Positions 8,613 through 16,280 of a stretch of DNA of 27,705 nucleotides are shown in pieces. Both the position numbers and the translations under genes were made by a program. Under the pieces are notes generated by a model, which saw only the letters and a program-made list of their open reading frames with translations, did no database searches and was not told the DNA's origin. Each line of letters starts with the position of its first letter. Within the stretch, counting starts at the first letter, position 1. The stretch is taken from positions 1,620-29,324 of the forward strand of contig JAPSIT010000017.1 in NCBI GenBank assembly GCA_031178585.1, in the 5' to 3' direction. The stretch comes from Arthrobacter sp. GTDB lineage: Bacteria > Actinomycetota > Actinomycetes > Actinomycetales > Micrococcaceae.

Positions 8613-9803
8613 TTAGCTGCTGGCAGCCCAGCCGCAGCCCCACGGCTGCAGCCCGCGTTCGGCGTACACACGGTTGGCAATGTCGATCTGCTGCGCCTTC
8701 GAGGCCTGGCTGGCGTTGGGCGCATACTGACCGCCGCCTGCGCCGATCCAGGTCTGGATGTCGAACTGCAGTCCGCCGTAGTACCCGTTGCCGCTGTTGA
8801 TGGACCAGTTGCCGCCCGATTCACACTGGGCGATCTTGTCCCACATGGCCTCGTTCATCATGGCCGGAGCTGCGGCGCCAGTGTTTCCACTTTCCGCTTC
8901 TGCAGCAGGCTTGGGCTTGGGCTTTTCCTTGGTGCCCACGGTGACCTTTTCCGTTACCGGCTCACGGGTCACGGTCCGGGAGACCAGGGTACGGAAGGCT
9001 TCGCGGCCGTCGACGAGGACGAGCTTGTACTTATGGGTGACGATTCCGGGGACCCCGGCCTGGGTAACCTTTTCCTCGCCCTTGAGGACGGCGGCGCTGT
9101 TGGTCGACAGCGTTTCAAAGGGAATCTCTTCGGCGACGGCGGCTGTCTTGCTGGTATCGACGCGGGAAACTTTGATCACCATGTTGCTGACGACCTTCGC
9201 GTTGGCCGGCTGCGACGTGCGGTCAGCGGCGGCCAGCTTCACCTGGGCGTCCTTGAGCACTTCGCCGACGGTTGCGGCGGTGGTGGTTGTCTTGGCGGCT
9301 TTTCCGTCGGCCAGAACGGTCACGGTCTTCGGCGTCGAGATGGCAACGAAGGAGCCGTCGACGGACAGCTGGGCGCTCTTCGGGACCGAGAGTTCGGAGG
9401 AGCTGGCAACACCGAGCTGCGTGACGAGTCCGGCCACGTCCCGGGCCGTAGTGCTGACGGTCTTTTCAGCGCCGTCCAGGTTCACTTTGACGGCCTTGGC
9501 TACGTTGACGTTGATCACCGAGCCGTTCTCAACGGTGGCATCCAGCGACGGGGACACGCGGTCAGAGGCCTTCAGGTCCACCTTGGCGGCCTTGACGACC
9601 TGCTCCACGGTGCCGCCGAAGGTCTGGACGGAGGTCACTTTGCCGTCAACATTCAGGGTCACGGTCTTGTTGTTGCCCACGAAGGCAACCAGCCCCAGCA
9701 CGAGAGCCGAGAGCACCGCCAGCTGGGCGGCTACCTTAACGACGCTGAACTTGCCGTCCGACGTAAAGAACTTGTCCACGATTGCCCACATCTTTTGAGC
9801 CAT
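8613..9803 (-). CDS. Resuscitation-promoting factor, RpfB type (DUF348-G5-Rpf)
   Basis: A cell-surface peptidoglycan-cleaving factor of the Rpf family, lysozyme/transglycosylase-like, which helps dormant actinobacteria resume growth. With 396 residues it has a short cytoplasmic start, a membrane or signal segment at about 21-43, three DUF348 repeats (about 46-87, 103-144, 159-200), a G5 domain (about 219-291), a Lys/Pro-rich linker, and the catalytic Rpf domain (316-392). In WDKIAQCESGGNW, E328 is the expected catalytic glutamate; C327 and C390 likely form the conserved disulfide. This is the RpfB layout, and its place between tatD and rsmA also matches M. tuberculosis rpfB. ATG 9803 and ATG 9791 are both possible starts; neither has a good ribosome-binding site. 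Confidence 0.93.
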   Translation of the reverse strand: MAQKMWAIVDKFFTSDGKFSVVKVAAQLAVLSALVLGLVAFVGNNKTVTLNVDGKVTSVQTFGGTVEQVVKAAKVDLKASDRVSPSLDATVENGSVINVNVAKAVKVNLDGAEKTVSTTARDVAGLVTQLGVASSSELSVPKSAQLSVDGSFVAISTPKTVTVLADGKAAKTTTTAATVGEVLKDAQVKLAAADRTSQPANAKVVSNMVIKVSRVDTSKTAAVAEEIPFETLSTNSAAVLKGEEKVTQAGVPGIVTHKYKLVLVDGREAFRTLVSRTVTREPVTEKVTVGTKEKPKPKPAAEAESGNTGAAAPAMMNEAMWDKIAQCESGGNWSINSGNGYYGGLQFDIQTWIGAGGGQYAPNASQASKAQQIDIANRVYAERGLQPWGCGWAASS

Positions 9804-9984
9804 CCGGGCACGGGGAAAAACGCACAGAGGCAGCCGCGGCAGGACACCCGGGGGTGGCTCCGGGCGGGCCGGAGTACTGCAGCAGGCTTGTGCGCCGCCA
9901 CACTCGCAAGGCAGGACAACGTGAGGTGCCCTGCCCAAAAAATGAGTGACATCATCCGGAGGCCTTCCCCGACCCCGGCTAATA
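9804..9984 (-). other. long 5' leader of the rpf gene
   Basis: About 180 nt lies between the predicted transcription start and the rpf ATG. It contains two local hairpins: GGCAGG 9910-9915 with CCTGCC 9930-9935, and CTCCGG 9858-9863 with CCGGAG 9869-9874. A TTTTT run lies just before the start codon. I see no ydaO (c-di-AMP) riboswitch consensus. A regulatory RNA role is possible because an RNA switch is reported upstream of M. tuberculosis rpfB. Confidence 0.4.
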
Positions 9985-9990
9985 GTTGCT

Positions 9991-10020
9991 ACTGTAACCG
10001 ATCCGTTATAAAGCGGCCAA
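9991..10020 (-). promoter_or_regulatory. candidate rpf promoter
   Basis: On the minus strand TTGGCC (10015-10020) and TACAGT (9991-9996) are separated by 18 nt, a good sigma-A type pair. Transcription would start near 9984. Confidence 0.5.
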
Positions 10021-10029
10021 AAAATGTTA

Positions 10030-10042
10030 CATACCGGGTATG
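10030..10042. promoter_or_regulatory. palindrome upstream of the rpf promoter
   Basis: CATACCGGGTATG is an inverted repeat with 6-bp arms and a 1-bp centre, 10 bp upstream of the candidate rpf -35. The loop is too small for a hairpin, so a protein-binding site is more likely than a tatD terminator. Confidence 0.4.
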
Positions 10043-10067
10043 CACGCCGCCCGTCCGGGGCGCGGCA

Positions 10068-10955
10068 TTACTCCCAGGAACCGTAGGCCCGGAGCGTGTT
10101 TTCGCTGATCCGGCCGCAGAGCCCACCCAAGTCCGAACCTGTCAATTCGGCCATGGCCCGGACCGTGTAGGGCACCATGTAGCTGGCATTGGGCCTGCCC
10201 CGGTGGGGATGCGGCGTGAGGAAGGGCGAATCCGTCTCCACCAGGATGAGCTCCGGATCGGCCATGGCCAGTGATGCCCTGAGGTTGTCCGCATTTTTGA
10301 ATGTGAGGGTTCCTGCGAAGGACATGAACCACCCTTCGCGGTTGCAGATCCTGGCGAGGTCCTCGTCCCCTGAATAGCAGTGGAAGACCACCCGGTCCGG
10401 GGTGCCTTCCTCCCGCAGGACCTGCACCACGTCATCGTGGGCGTCCCTGTCGTGGATCTGCAGTGTCAGATCCAGCCGCTTGGCGATGTCGATGTGCCGG
10501 CGGAACGAGTAACGCTGGTGAACCAGCCCCTCCCCTTCGGTGCGGAAGAAATCCAAACCCGTTTCTCCGATGGCGCGGATCCGCGGATGCGCCGCAAGCT
10601 CCTCGATTTCACGCAGTGCCTCCTCCAGTTCCCCCCGGCTCGCATAGTCTGGAGCATCGTTCGGGTGGATCGCCACCGCACCCAGCAGCCGGCGGTCCGC
10701 GTCGACGGCCTGAACGGTGAACCGTGATGATTCAAGGTCGGTACCGACCTGCACGGCACCGCTGACTCCCACCGCCTCGGCCGCATCCAGGGCGGCGCTG
10801 ATTTCCACCTGGATGTCCGTGAAGGGGTAATCCAGGTGCGTGTGGTTGTCCATAACAGGCACCGGCAGCGGCTCCGGAGCCGGCGGATAGCCCTGCTTGC
10901 CGGATCCGTCGGTACCGGGCGCGCGGTATGGCTGGGGTGTTAGGGAGTTGCACAT
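10068..10955 (-). CDS. tatD: TatD family metal-dependent hydrolase (DNase)
   Basis: A 295-residue amidohydrolase-fold enzyme; TatD proteins are metal-dependent 3'-5' exonucleases linked to DNA repair and turnover. Metal ligands are visible: DNHTHLD with H38 and H40, GETGLDF with E131, IHDRDAHDD with H168, FHCYSG with H192 and ETDSPFLTP with D242. The first 35 residues are an extra Pro-rich leader before the barrel. The ATG at 10955 has GGAGG only one base away, too close for a normal ribosome-binding site. TAGGCT lies exactly six bases upstream, so the start fits a leaderless transcript. It precedes rpf, the same order as M. tuberculosis tatD-rpfB. Confidence 0.93.
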   Translation of the reverse strand: MCNSLTPQPYRAPGTDGSGKQGYPPAPEPLPVPVMDNHTHLDYPFTDIQVEISAALDAAEAVGVSGAVQVGTDLESSRFTVQAVDADRRLLGAVAIHPNDAPDYASRGELEEALREIEELAAHPRIRAIGETGLDFFRTEGEGLVHQRYSFRRHIDIAKRLDLTLQIHDRDAHDDVVQVLREEGTPDRVVFHCYSGDEDLARICNREGWFMSFAGTLTFKNADNLRASLAMADPELILVETDSPFLTPHPHRGRPNASYMVPYTVRAMAELTGSDLGGLCGRISENTLRAYGSWE

Positions 10956-10961
10956 TCCTCC

Positions 10962-10967
10962 AGCCTA
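10962..10967 (-). promoter_or_regulatory. candidate leaderless -10 box of tatD
   Basis: TAGGCT reads on the minus strand, followed by GGAGGA and then ATG. The spacing of six bases places the transcription start at the start codon. I see no clear -35. Confidence 0.45.
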
Positions 10968-11074
10968 GCGGCGGGAAGCCGCCCGATCCGGTCACGGGCT
11001 GCGACGCCAGGGCTCGGAAGCAGCCGAGAATTACCCGGAACTCTATGTCAGGCACAGCAGTTGTGTTAGTACGC

Positions 11075-11083
11075 TGGTATGGA
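11075..11083 (+). promoter_or_regulatory. candidate extended -10 of the moxR operon
   Basis: TGGTATGGA resembles an extended -10 (TG-N-TATGGA). No -35 is visible at normal spacing. It would give a leader of about 74 nt before the ATG at 11164, or an almost leaderless start at GTG 11089. Confidence 0.25.
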
Positions 11084-11163
11084 GAGATGTGTCCGCCCCG
11101 GCGGTCAACGGCAGCCCGCCTGCCATACCGTTCCGTGTGACACTCAGGCCTGAAAGGTTGCCG

Positions 11164-12279
11164 ATGGAACCGCACCGACATACCAGCATGGATGACATAG
11201 TTCCGGGCGGGCACGGCTTTGCTGGAAGCGGCGGGCTCGGCGGCACCCAACTCAACGGCCACAAGTCCGCAGCCATGGGCCCGCAGGCCTTCAGCGGCGC
11301 GAGCGAGCGCATCCTCACCGCCATCAATACGGTCATCGACGGCAAGGCCGAGGCGGCGAAGCTGGCGTTGACGGTCCTGCTCGCCCAGGGCCACCTGCTT
11401 GTCGAAGACGTTCCCGGGGTAGGCAAAACGCTCCTCGCCAAAACGCTGGCGCGCACCATCGACTGCTCTGTCAGCCGGATCCAGTTCACCCCGGACCTGC
11501 TGCCGTCCGACGTGACCGGCGTATCCATCTACAACCAGTCGTCGCGGCAGTTTGAATTCCGTCCAGGGGCCGTCTTCGCGAACATTGTCATCGGCGACGA
11601 AATCAACCGCGCCTCGGCGAAGACGCAGTCCGCCCTCCTCGAATGCATGGAGGAGCACCAAGTCACGGTTGACGGCCACTCCTACGGGCTTGCCGAACCG
11701 TTCATGGTGGTGGCGACCCAGAACCCGATTGAGATGGAAGGGACCTATCCACTGCCGGAGGCCCAGCGGGACCGTTTCATGGCCCGGATCTCCATGGGGT
11801 ACCCGGACAAGGACTCCGAGATTGAAATGCTGGAAACGCACCAGGCGACGTCGCCGCTGGCGCACGTGACCTCCGTGGTCACATCTGCTGACGTCGCCGC
11901 CATGATTGCCACGGTCCAGCAGGTTTACGTGTCCCAGTCCGTGAAGGAATATACGGTCGCCGTGGGACGTGCCACCCGTGACAGTGCGATGCTGCGCCTG
12001 GGAGCCAGTCCGCGGTCGATGCTCCAGCTGCTTCGCGCAGCCAAGGCCACGGCGGCATTGGACGGCCGGGATTTCGTGCTGCCGGATGACGTAGTCGCCG
12101 TCGCGGAATCGGTGCTCGCGCACCGGATCATTTTGGACCGGAAAGCTGCCGGCGCCGGTGAGACGCCGCAGAGCGTGATCCGCAGCGTCCTGACCAAGCT
12201 TCCGGTCAGCCAGGAAATGACTGACTCGGCCCAGGCCCCCCGGCACGCGGAAGCCGCCGAACTTCGCCCAAGCCGTTAG
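11164..12279 (+). CDS. MoxR family AAA+ ATPase
   Basis: A 371-residue AAA+ ATPase of the MoxR group, chaperone-like proteins usually encoded beside DUF58 and von Willebrand or transglutaminase proteins. Walker A EDVPGVGKT is at 81-89, Walker B IVIGDEINRA at 141-150, sensor region VVATQNPIEMEGTYPLPEAQ near 209-228, and the C-terminal lid is present. The first 45 residues are a His/Gly-rich leader. I chose ATG 11164 because GAAAGG lies 6 nt upstream. A GTG at 11089 would add 25 residues and cannot be excluded. It is the first gene of a tight operon: the DUF58 gene starts 12 nt after its stop. Confidence 0.92.
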   Translation: MEPHRHTSMDDIVPGGHGFAGSGGLGGTQLNGHKSAAMGPQAFSGASERILTAINTVIDGKAEAAKLALTVLLAQGHLLVEDVPGVGKTLLAKTLARTIDCSVSRIQFTPDLLPSDVTGVSIYNQSSRQFEFRPGAVFANIVIGDEINRASAKTQSALLECMEEHQVTVDGHSYGLAEPFMVVATQNPIEMEGTYPLPEAQRDRFMARISMGYPDKDSEIEMLETHQATSPLAHVTSVVTSADVAAMIATVQQVYVSQSVKEYTVAVGRATRDSAMLRLGASPRSMLQLLRAAKATAALDGRDFVLPDDVVAVAESVLAHRIILDRKAAGAGETPQSVIRSVLTKLPVSQEMTDSAQAPRHAEAAELRPSR

Positions 12280-12291
12280 CAGGACAGCGCC

Positions 12292-13716
12292 GTGGCACTG
12301 CGTGACCGCCTCCCCCGACACCTCTTCACCACTCGCGGCTGGGGACTCATGGCCGCGGGCATCGTTTCCCTGCTCTGCGCACAGGTAATGGGCCGCCGCG
12401 ACCTGCTCGCCCTGGGCGTCTTCCTGGTGGTTGTGCCGCTGATTTCGCTCGCCGGGATCCGGCTGGTCAAACCCAGGTTCCGTGTCTACCGGGAGTTCAG
12501 CCCCTCCACGGTGGAGACCGATTCTGTCACCACGGTGCGGCTGGCCGTCGCCAGGACGGGCCCGGGCACCGGAAGGGTCATCATGGAGGAGCGGCTGCCG
12601 TCAAGGTTCGGCGAATCCCCGGCGTTCCATTTTCCTGCCAGGTCGGCCAACGGCGGAACCAGCCGCTACGAGTACCGTCTGCGCTCCGGGCTGCGCGGAC
12701 AGTTCACGATCGGACCGGTGACGGCGGAGTTCACGGATCCGTTCGGGCTTTCGCTGCACAGGCACACGATTGACGACGGCGACACGCTCACCGTGACGCC
12801 GGCCGCCGTCGAACTTCCCGCGACAGGGCTCGCGGGCGCAAGGGGAAATGACGGGATCACCGCGACGCGGATCCGGGCCAACCCCAGTGACGATGACGTC
12901 ATGACCAGGGAATACCGCCACGGCGATCCGATGCGGCGGGTGCACTGGCCCGCGACCGCCCGTCACGGCGCCCTCATGGTGCGGCAGGAGGAGTCCGTGA
13001 CCACCCCCGAGGCGACAATCATCCTCGATCAGCGGTTCGCCGCCCACTCCTCCGGTTTCGGTCCGGTTTTCAGCGGCGCCGGCGACGGCGGCGGCCACCT
13101 CGTCACAAGCGACACCTTCGAGTGGGCCGTAACGGCCGCCATGTCCGTCAGCGCCCATCTTTCGGAACGGAACTATGCACTCCGGTTTTTAGACGCCACA
13201 GGTGAGCCCGGGTTCCGCCGCTCCCCCTCAGCGCCGGAACCGGACAGTGAGGAATACAAAGGCGCAGCAGGACTGCAATCCATTGCGGAAAGCCTCGCGG
13301 CCATCCAGTTGACCGGACAGCACCACCTGCGGCGCGAGCACGACACGGGCCGCCGGGAGCACCTGGCGGCCGCTGAGGCCGGCCAAGCAGTGTTCGACGA
13401 CCTGCTCATGGACAAGCTCGCGGCACACCGGATGCGGGGTCCGGTCCTGGCACTCCTTGGCAAAATATCCCTGGCCGAGGCACGCGCGCTGGCGCCGGCG
13501 GCAGGCTACGCGGCAAACGCCTTTGCCATGGTCGTGACCGACAGGACTTCCGAGTCGGCCGAAGTTCTTGAGGCCCTGCGCCAGGGCGGGTGGCGCGCCG
13601 TATCCGTGGACGCGGCCACCTCCCTGCCCGCCGCGTGGACATATTTCGATGAGGGCGACGCCACTGTGGCAGCTGCGGCTGCCGATGTGCGCCGCGGTGC
13701 GGAGGCGGCACGATGA
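12292..13716 (+). CDS. DUF58 domain-containing membrane-associated protein
   Basis: A 474-residue protein of the DUF58 family, partner of MoxR ATPases and transglutaminase-like proteins; the molecular function is not established. Two membrane segments lie near residues 16-32 and 38-56. A beta-rich middle follows, then the family hallmark REYRHGDPMRRVHWPATARH at about 206-225, leading into a vWA-like C-terminal half. The start is GTG at 12292, with AGGA about 9 nt upstream. Its stop overlaps the start of the transglutaminase gene by 4 nt, so the two are coupled. Confidence 0.9.
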   Translation: MALRDRLPRHLFTTRGWGLMAAGIVSLLCAQVMGRRDLLALGVFLVVVPLISLAGIRLVKPRFRVYREFSPSTVETDSVTTVRLAVARTGPGTGRVIMEERLPSRFGESPAFHFPARSANGGTSRYEYRLRSGLRGQFTIGPVTAEFTDPFGLSLHRHTIDDGDTLTVTPAAVELPATGLAGARGNDGITATRIRANPSDDDVMTREYRHGDPMRRVHWPATARHGALMVRQEESVTTPEATIILDQRFAAHSSGFGPVFSGAGDGGGHLVTSDTFEWAVTAAMSVSAHLSERNYALRFLDATGEPGFRRSPSAPEPDSEEYKGAAGLQSIAESLAAIQLTGQHHLRREHDTGRREHLAAAEAGQAVFDDLLMDKLAAHRMRGPVLALLGKISLAEARALAPAAGYAANAFAMVVTDRTSESAEVLEALRQGGWRAVSVDAATSLPAAWTYFDEGDATVAAAAADVRRGAEAAR

Positions 13717-16280
13717 CACTGGCTCCCCAACGTCAGCACGGCTCTGCTGAACAGCCGCCGCCTGCCGCACCCCGCCGCACCCGGCGGCCGGGCCCGGGGG
13801 CATACCCGTGGGCAATGTCGGGAGCGGTGGCCGTCGCAGTGGCCGGCGCCGCGCTCTCCCTCAACGGAGTGCTGAGGGGCTGGGCCTGGTACCTGCCGGT
13901 GCTCACGACCATCCTGGTGGTATCCCTGACAATGGCCGGACTGCGCGCGCTGCGGGCCCAGCCGTTGATGGTGACGCTGGGCGGCTTCGTGTCGCTGTTG
14001 TTCATCCTTGAATTCACATTTTTCCGCCGCGACAGTTTCGCCGGCTTCATCCCCACCGACGCCACCATGACGGCGCTGGGCAGGCACCTCCGGCGGGCCA
14101 GTGAGACCGTGCTGTCAGAAAGCTCGCCGGTGGCCCCAAATGCCGGCATAGTGCTGGTGACGTGCGCGGCCCTGGGGCTGGTTGTGATCCTGGTGGACGC
14201 GCTTGCCCTTCCGCTGGGCATGCCGGCGACCAGCGGCCTGGGTCTGCTGGCGGTGCTCGTGGTGCCGGCCATAATCAAGCCGCAAAGCATCGGGGTCGCT
14301 GGTTTCCTCGGTACCGCTATCGGATTCCTGCTCATTCTTGCGTGCAGCCAGTGGTTCTCCCCGGATGCCCGCGTCCAGGCGGACACCTCGAGAAACCCAG
14401 GGCAGGCCAAACGCGCAGCCCTGTCCGGCGCCGTGGCCCTCGTGACTACGCTGGTTCTGCAGCTCGTGATTCCGGGCTTTGATCAGGGCACGTTTCCGCA
14501 GGGTTCACGACTGAATCCGTGGGCGTCCTCAAGCGGCCTGAATCCGATGATCAGCCTGGGCAACAGCCTTCGCCGCCCCACGGGTGAAGGCCGGATCACG
14601 TACGCCACCAACGCCGCTACTCCGCTGTACCTGCGCTCAGTGACCGTGGACAGGTTTGACGGCGAGGCCTGGTCACCTGATGACCGCGATGCCTCGCGCA
14701 GGGCCGGTCCCGGCCGGATGGAGACGGGCCACGAGATCCTTGCCCCGGAGCAGGTCCGCACGGTCACGGCTGTCAACACGGGTGATTTCACCAGCCCTTA
14801 CCTTCCCGCGCCCTATGCCCCCGAAGCGGTCAACGGCCTGACCGGCCGGTGGAGCTGGGATCCGGCGACCCTGAGCATCAAGGGCACCGACACCAACTCC
14901 CGGAACCAGCAGTATCTGGTCCGGTCCGCGGCCCCGAAACTGACGACGGAACTGCTGGACCAGTCATCCGCCGCGGTGAGCGGGATTCCCGAGGAGTTCG
15001 TCCGGCCGCCCGCCAACATCCCCGAAATCGTCCGTACCACCGCCGACTCCGTGACCTCGAACAGCAGGACCGCCTTTGAGAAGGCGATGGCACTCCAAAG
15101 GTTCCTGCGTTCCGCCGACTTCAGCTACTCCCTCGAATCGCCGATTCAGGGCGGATACGACGGCAACGGGCTGTCCGTGCTGGCGGACTTCCTGGCCCAG
15201 AAGAGCGGATACTGCATCCACTTCGCGTCCGCCATGGCCGTCATGGCGAGGGTTGAAGGAATTCCGAGCAGGATCGCCGTGGGCTATGCGCCCGGCCGGC
15301 TGACGGGTGCCACAGTGTTTGTGCCCGGCCAGGGAGCGCTACCGGAGTTCGAGGTGGATGCCCGGGACGCCCATGCCTGGCCCGAACTGTACTTCCAAGG
15401 CCTCGGGTGGGTGCCGTTCGAGCCCACTCCCTCACGCGGCGTCGTGCCGGCCTACGCCCAGGATCCCTCTTCGGGCGGCGCCAGCACCAATGAAGGAAAC
15501 ATCGATGGACTGCTGCCCACAAGCGGCGCAGTTCCGCCCCCTGTGACGCCGCCCGCTCCGCTTCCCCTGCCCGAGGGCGGGGGGGCCGAGGCAGGCAACC
15601 CGTCCCTGGTAGTGATCTACGGCGCCGCGGGAGTGCTCGGACTGCTCCTGATCGCAGCTTCTCCCCGGCTGGTCCGCACCAGCGTGCGGTCCCGCCGCCT
15701 GCGGGCTCCGGACGCGGGGCAGGGACCCGCTCCGGCGCCGCTCGCCTGGTCGGAGCTGCGGGACCTTGCGACGGATTATGGCGTTCCCCCGCTTCCCAGT
15801 GAGACGCCCCGGGCTTTTTCTGCCCGGCTCCGGAGCTTCCTGGCGCTCCGGCGGAACCCAAAGACCCGCGCGGCGGAGGCACCTGCCCGGGCAGTCCCCG
15901 AACAGTCCGCAGCAGAGGCCCAGTCTTCGGCAGAGCGCGCCGCTGGGGCCGCGGTGCAGGACCTGACAGCAGCCTATGAGCGACATGAATACGGCCGGCC
16001 GGGTGCCGCTCCCGCGGCCGCCTCCGGCGGCGCGGGTGCCGGTGCGGAAAACGCCGGCGCGGACAACATAGCGGCCGTACGGAAGGTGCTGCGCCGCAAT
16101 GCCGGAGTACTGGGACGGCTGCGCGCGGAGTGGTTGCCGCCGTCGGTCATGGCCCGCTGGGGCCACACCGCCGGAACGCCCTTCCGGGCCGTGGGCCGGG
16201 CAGCAGCCCGCGCCGGACGGGCCGTCGCGGGCTCCTGGAAAGGTGCACGCGACGGCCTGAGGCGGCTGCGGGACGGCTAG
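13713..16280 (+). CDS. Membrane transglutaminase-like protein (TgpA type)
   Basis: An 855-residue membrane protein. Several transmembrane helices occupy about residues 34-255. An extracytoplasmic transglutaminase-like domain spans about 450-575, with SGYCIHFASAMAVMARVEGI carrying the nucleophile C501. DAHAWPELYF carries H554, and the third acidic position falls in FEPTP (E570). A Pro/Gly-rich stretch follows. A further membrane helix lies at about 631-650, and an Ala/Arg-rich cytoplasmic tail of roughly 200 residues ends the protein. Such proteins are presumed to act on cell-envelope proteins or peptides; the substrate is unknown. It is the third gene of the moxR operon. Its TAG stop overlaps the convergent aldehyde dehydrogenase stop by 4 nt. 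Confidence 0.92.
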   Translation: MTLAPQRQHGSAEQPPPAAPRRTRRPGPGAYPWAMSGAVAVAVAGAALSLNGVLRGWAWYLPVLTTILVVSLTMAGLRALRAQPLMVTLGGFVSLLFILEFTFFRRDSFAGFIPTDATMTALGRHLRRASETVLSESSPVAPNAGIVLVTCAALGLVVILVDALALPLGMPATSGLGLLAVLVVPAIIKPQSIGVAGFLGTAIGFLLILACSQWFSPDARVQADTSRNPGQAKRAALSGAVALVTTLVLQLVIPGFDQGTFPQGSRLNPWASSSGLNPMISLGNSLRRPTGEGRITYATNAATPLYLRSVTVDRFDGEAWSPDDRDASRRAGPGRMETGHEILAPEQVRTVTAVNTGDFTSPYLPAPYAPEAVNGLTGRWSWDPATLSIKGTDTNSRNQQYLVRSAAPKLTTELLDQSSAAVSGIPEEFVRPPANIPEIVRTTADSVTSNSRTAFEKAMALQRFLRSADFSYSLESPIQGGYDGNGLSVLADFLAQKSGYCIHFASAMAVMARVEGIPSRIAVGYAPGRLTGATVFVPGQGALPEFEVDARDAHAWPELYFQGLGWVPFEPTPSRGVVPAYAQDPSSGGASTNEGNIDGLLPTSGAVPPPVTPPAPLPLPEGGGAEAGNPSLVVIYGAAGVLGLLLIAASPRLVRTSVRSRRLRAPDAGQGPAPAPLAWSELRDLATDYGVPPLPSETPRAFSARLRSFLALRRNPKTRAAEAPARAVPEQSAAEAQSSAERAAGAAVQDLTAAYERHEYGRPGAAPAAASGGAGAGAENAGADNIAAVRKVLRRNAGVLGRLRAEWLPPSVMARWGHTAGTPFRAVGRAAARAGRAVAGSWKGARDGLRRLRDG

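Noticed and set aside
9910..9935. terminator within the rpf leader
   Set aside because: The stem is real, but the T-run lies on its 5' side on the transcribed strand, so it does not have intrinsic terminator order.
9804..9984. c-di-AMP (ydaO) riboswitch before rpf
   Set aside because: Known upstream of some actinobacterial rpf genes, but I cannot find its conserved core sequences in this leader.
7824..10274. 816-codon open frame on the plus strand
   Set aside because: It runs antisense through rsmA, rpf and part of tatD, which have clear family motifs. Long antisense frames are expected in high-GC DNA, and its translation is rich in Arg, Gly and His with no domain.
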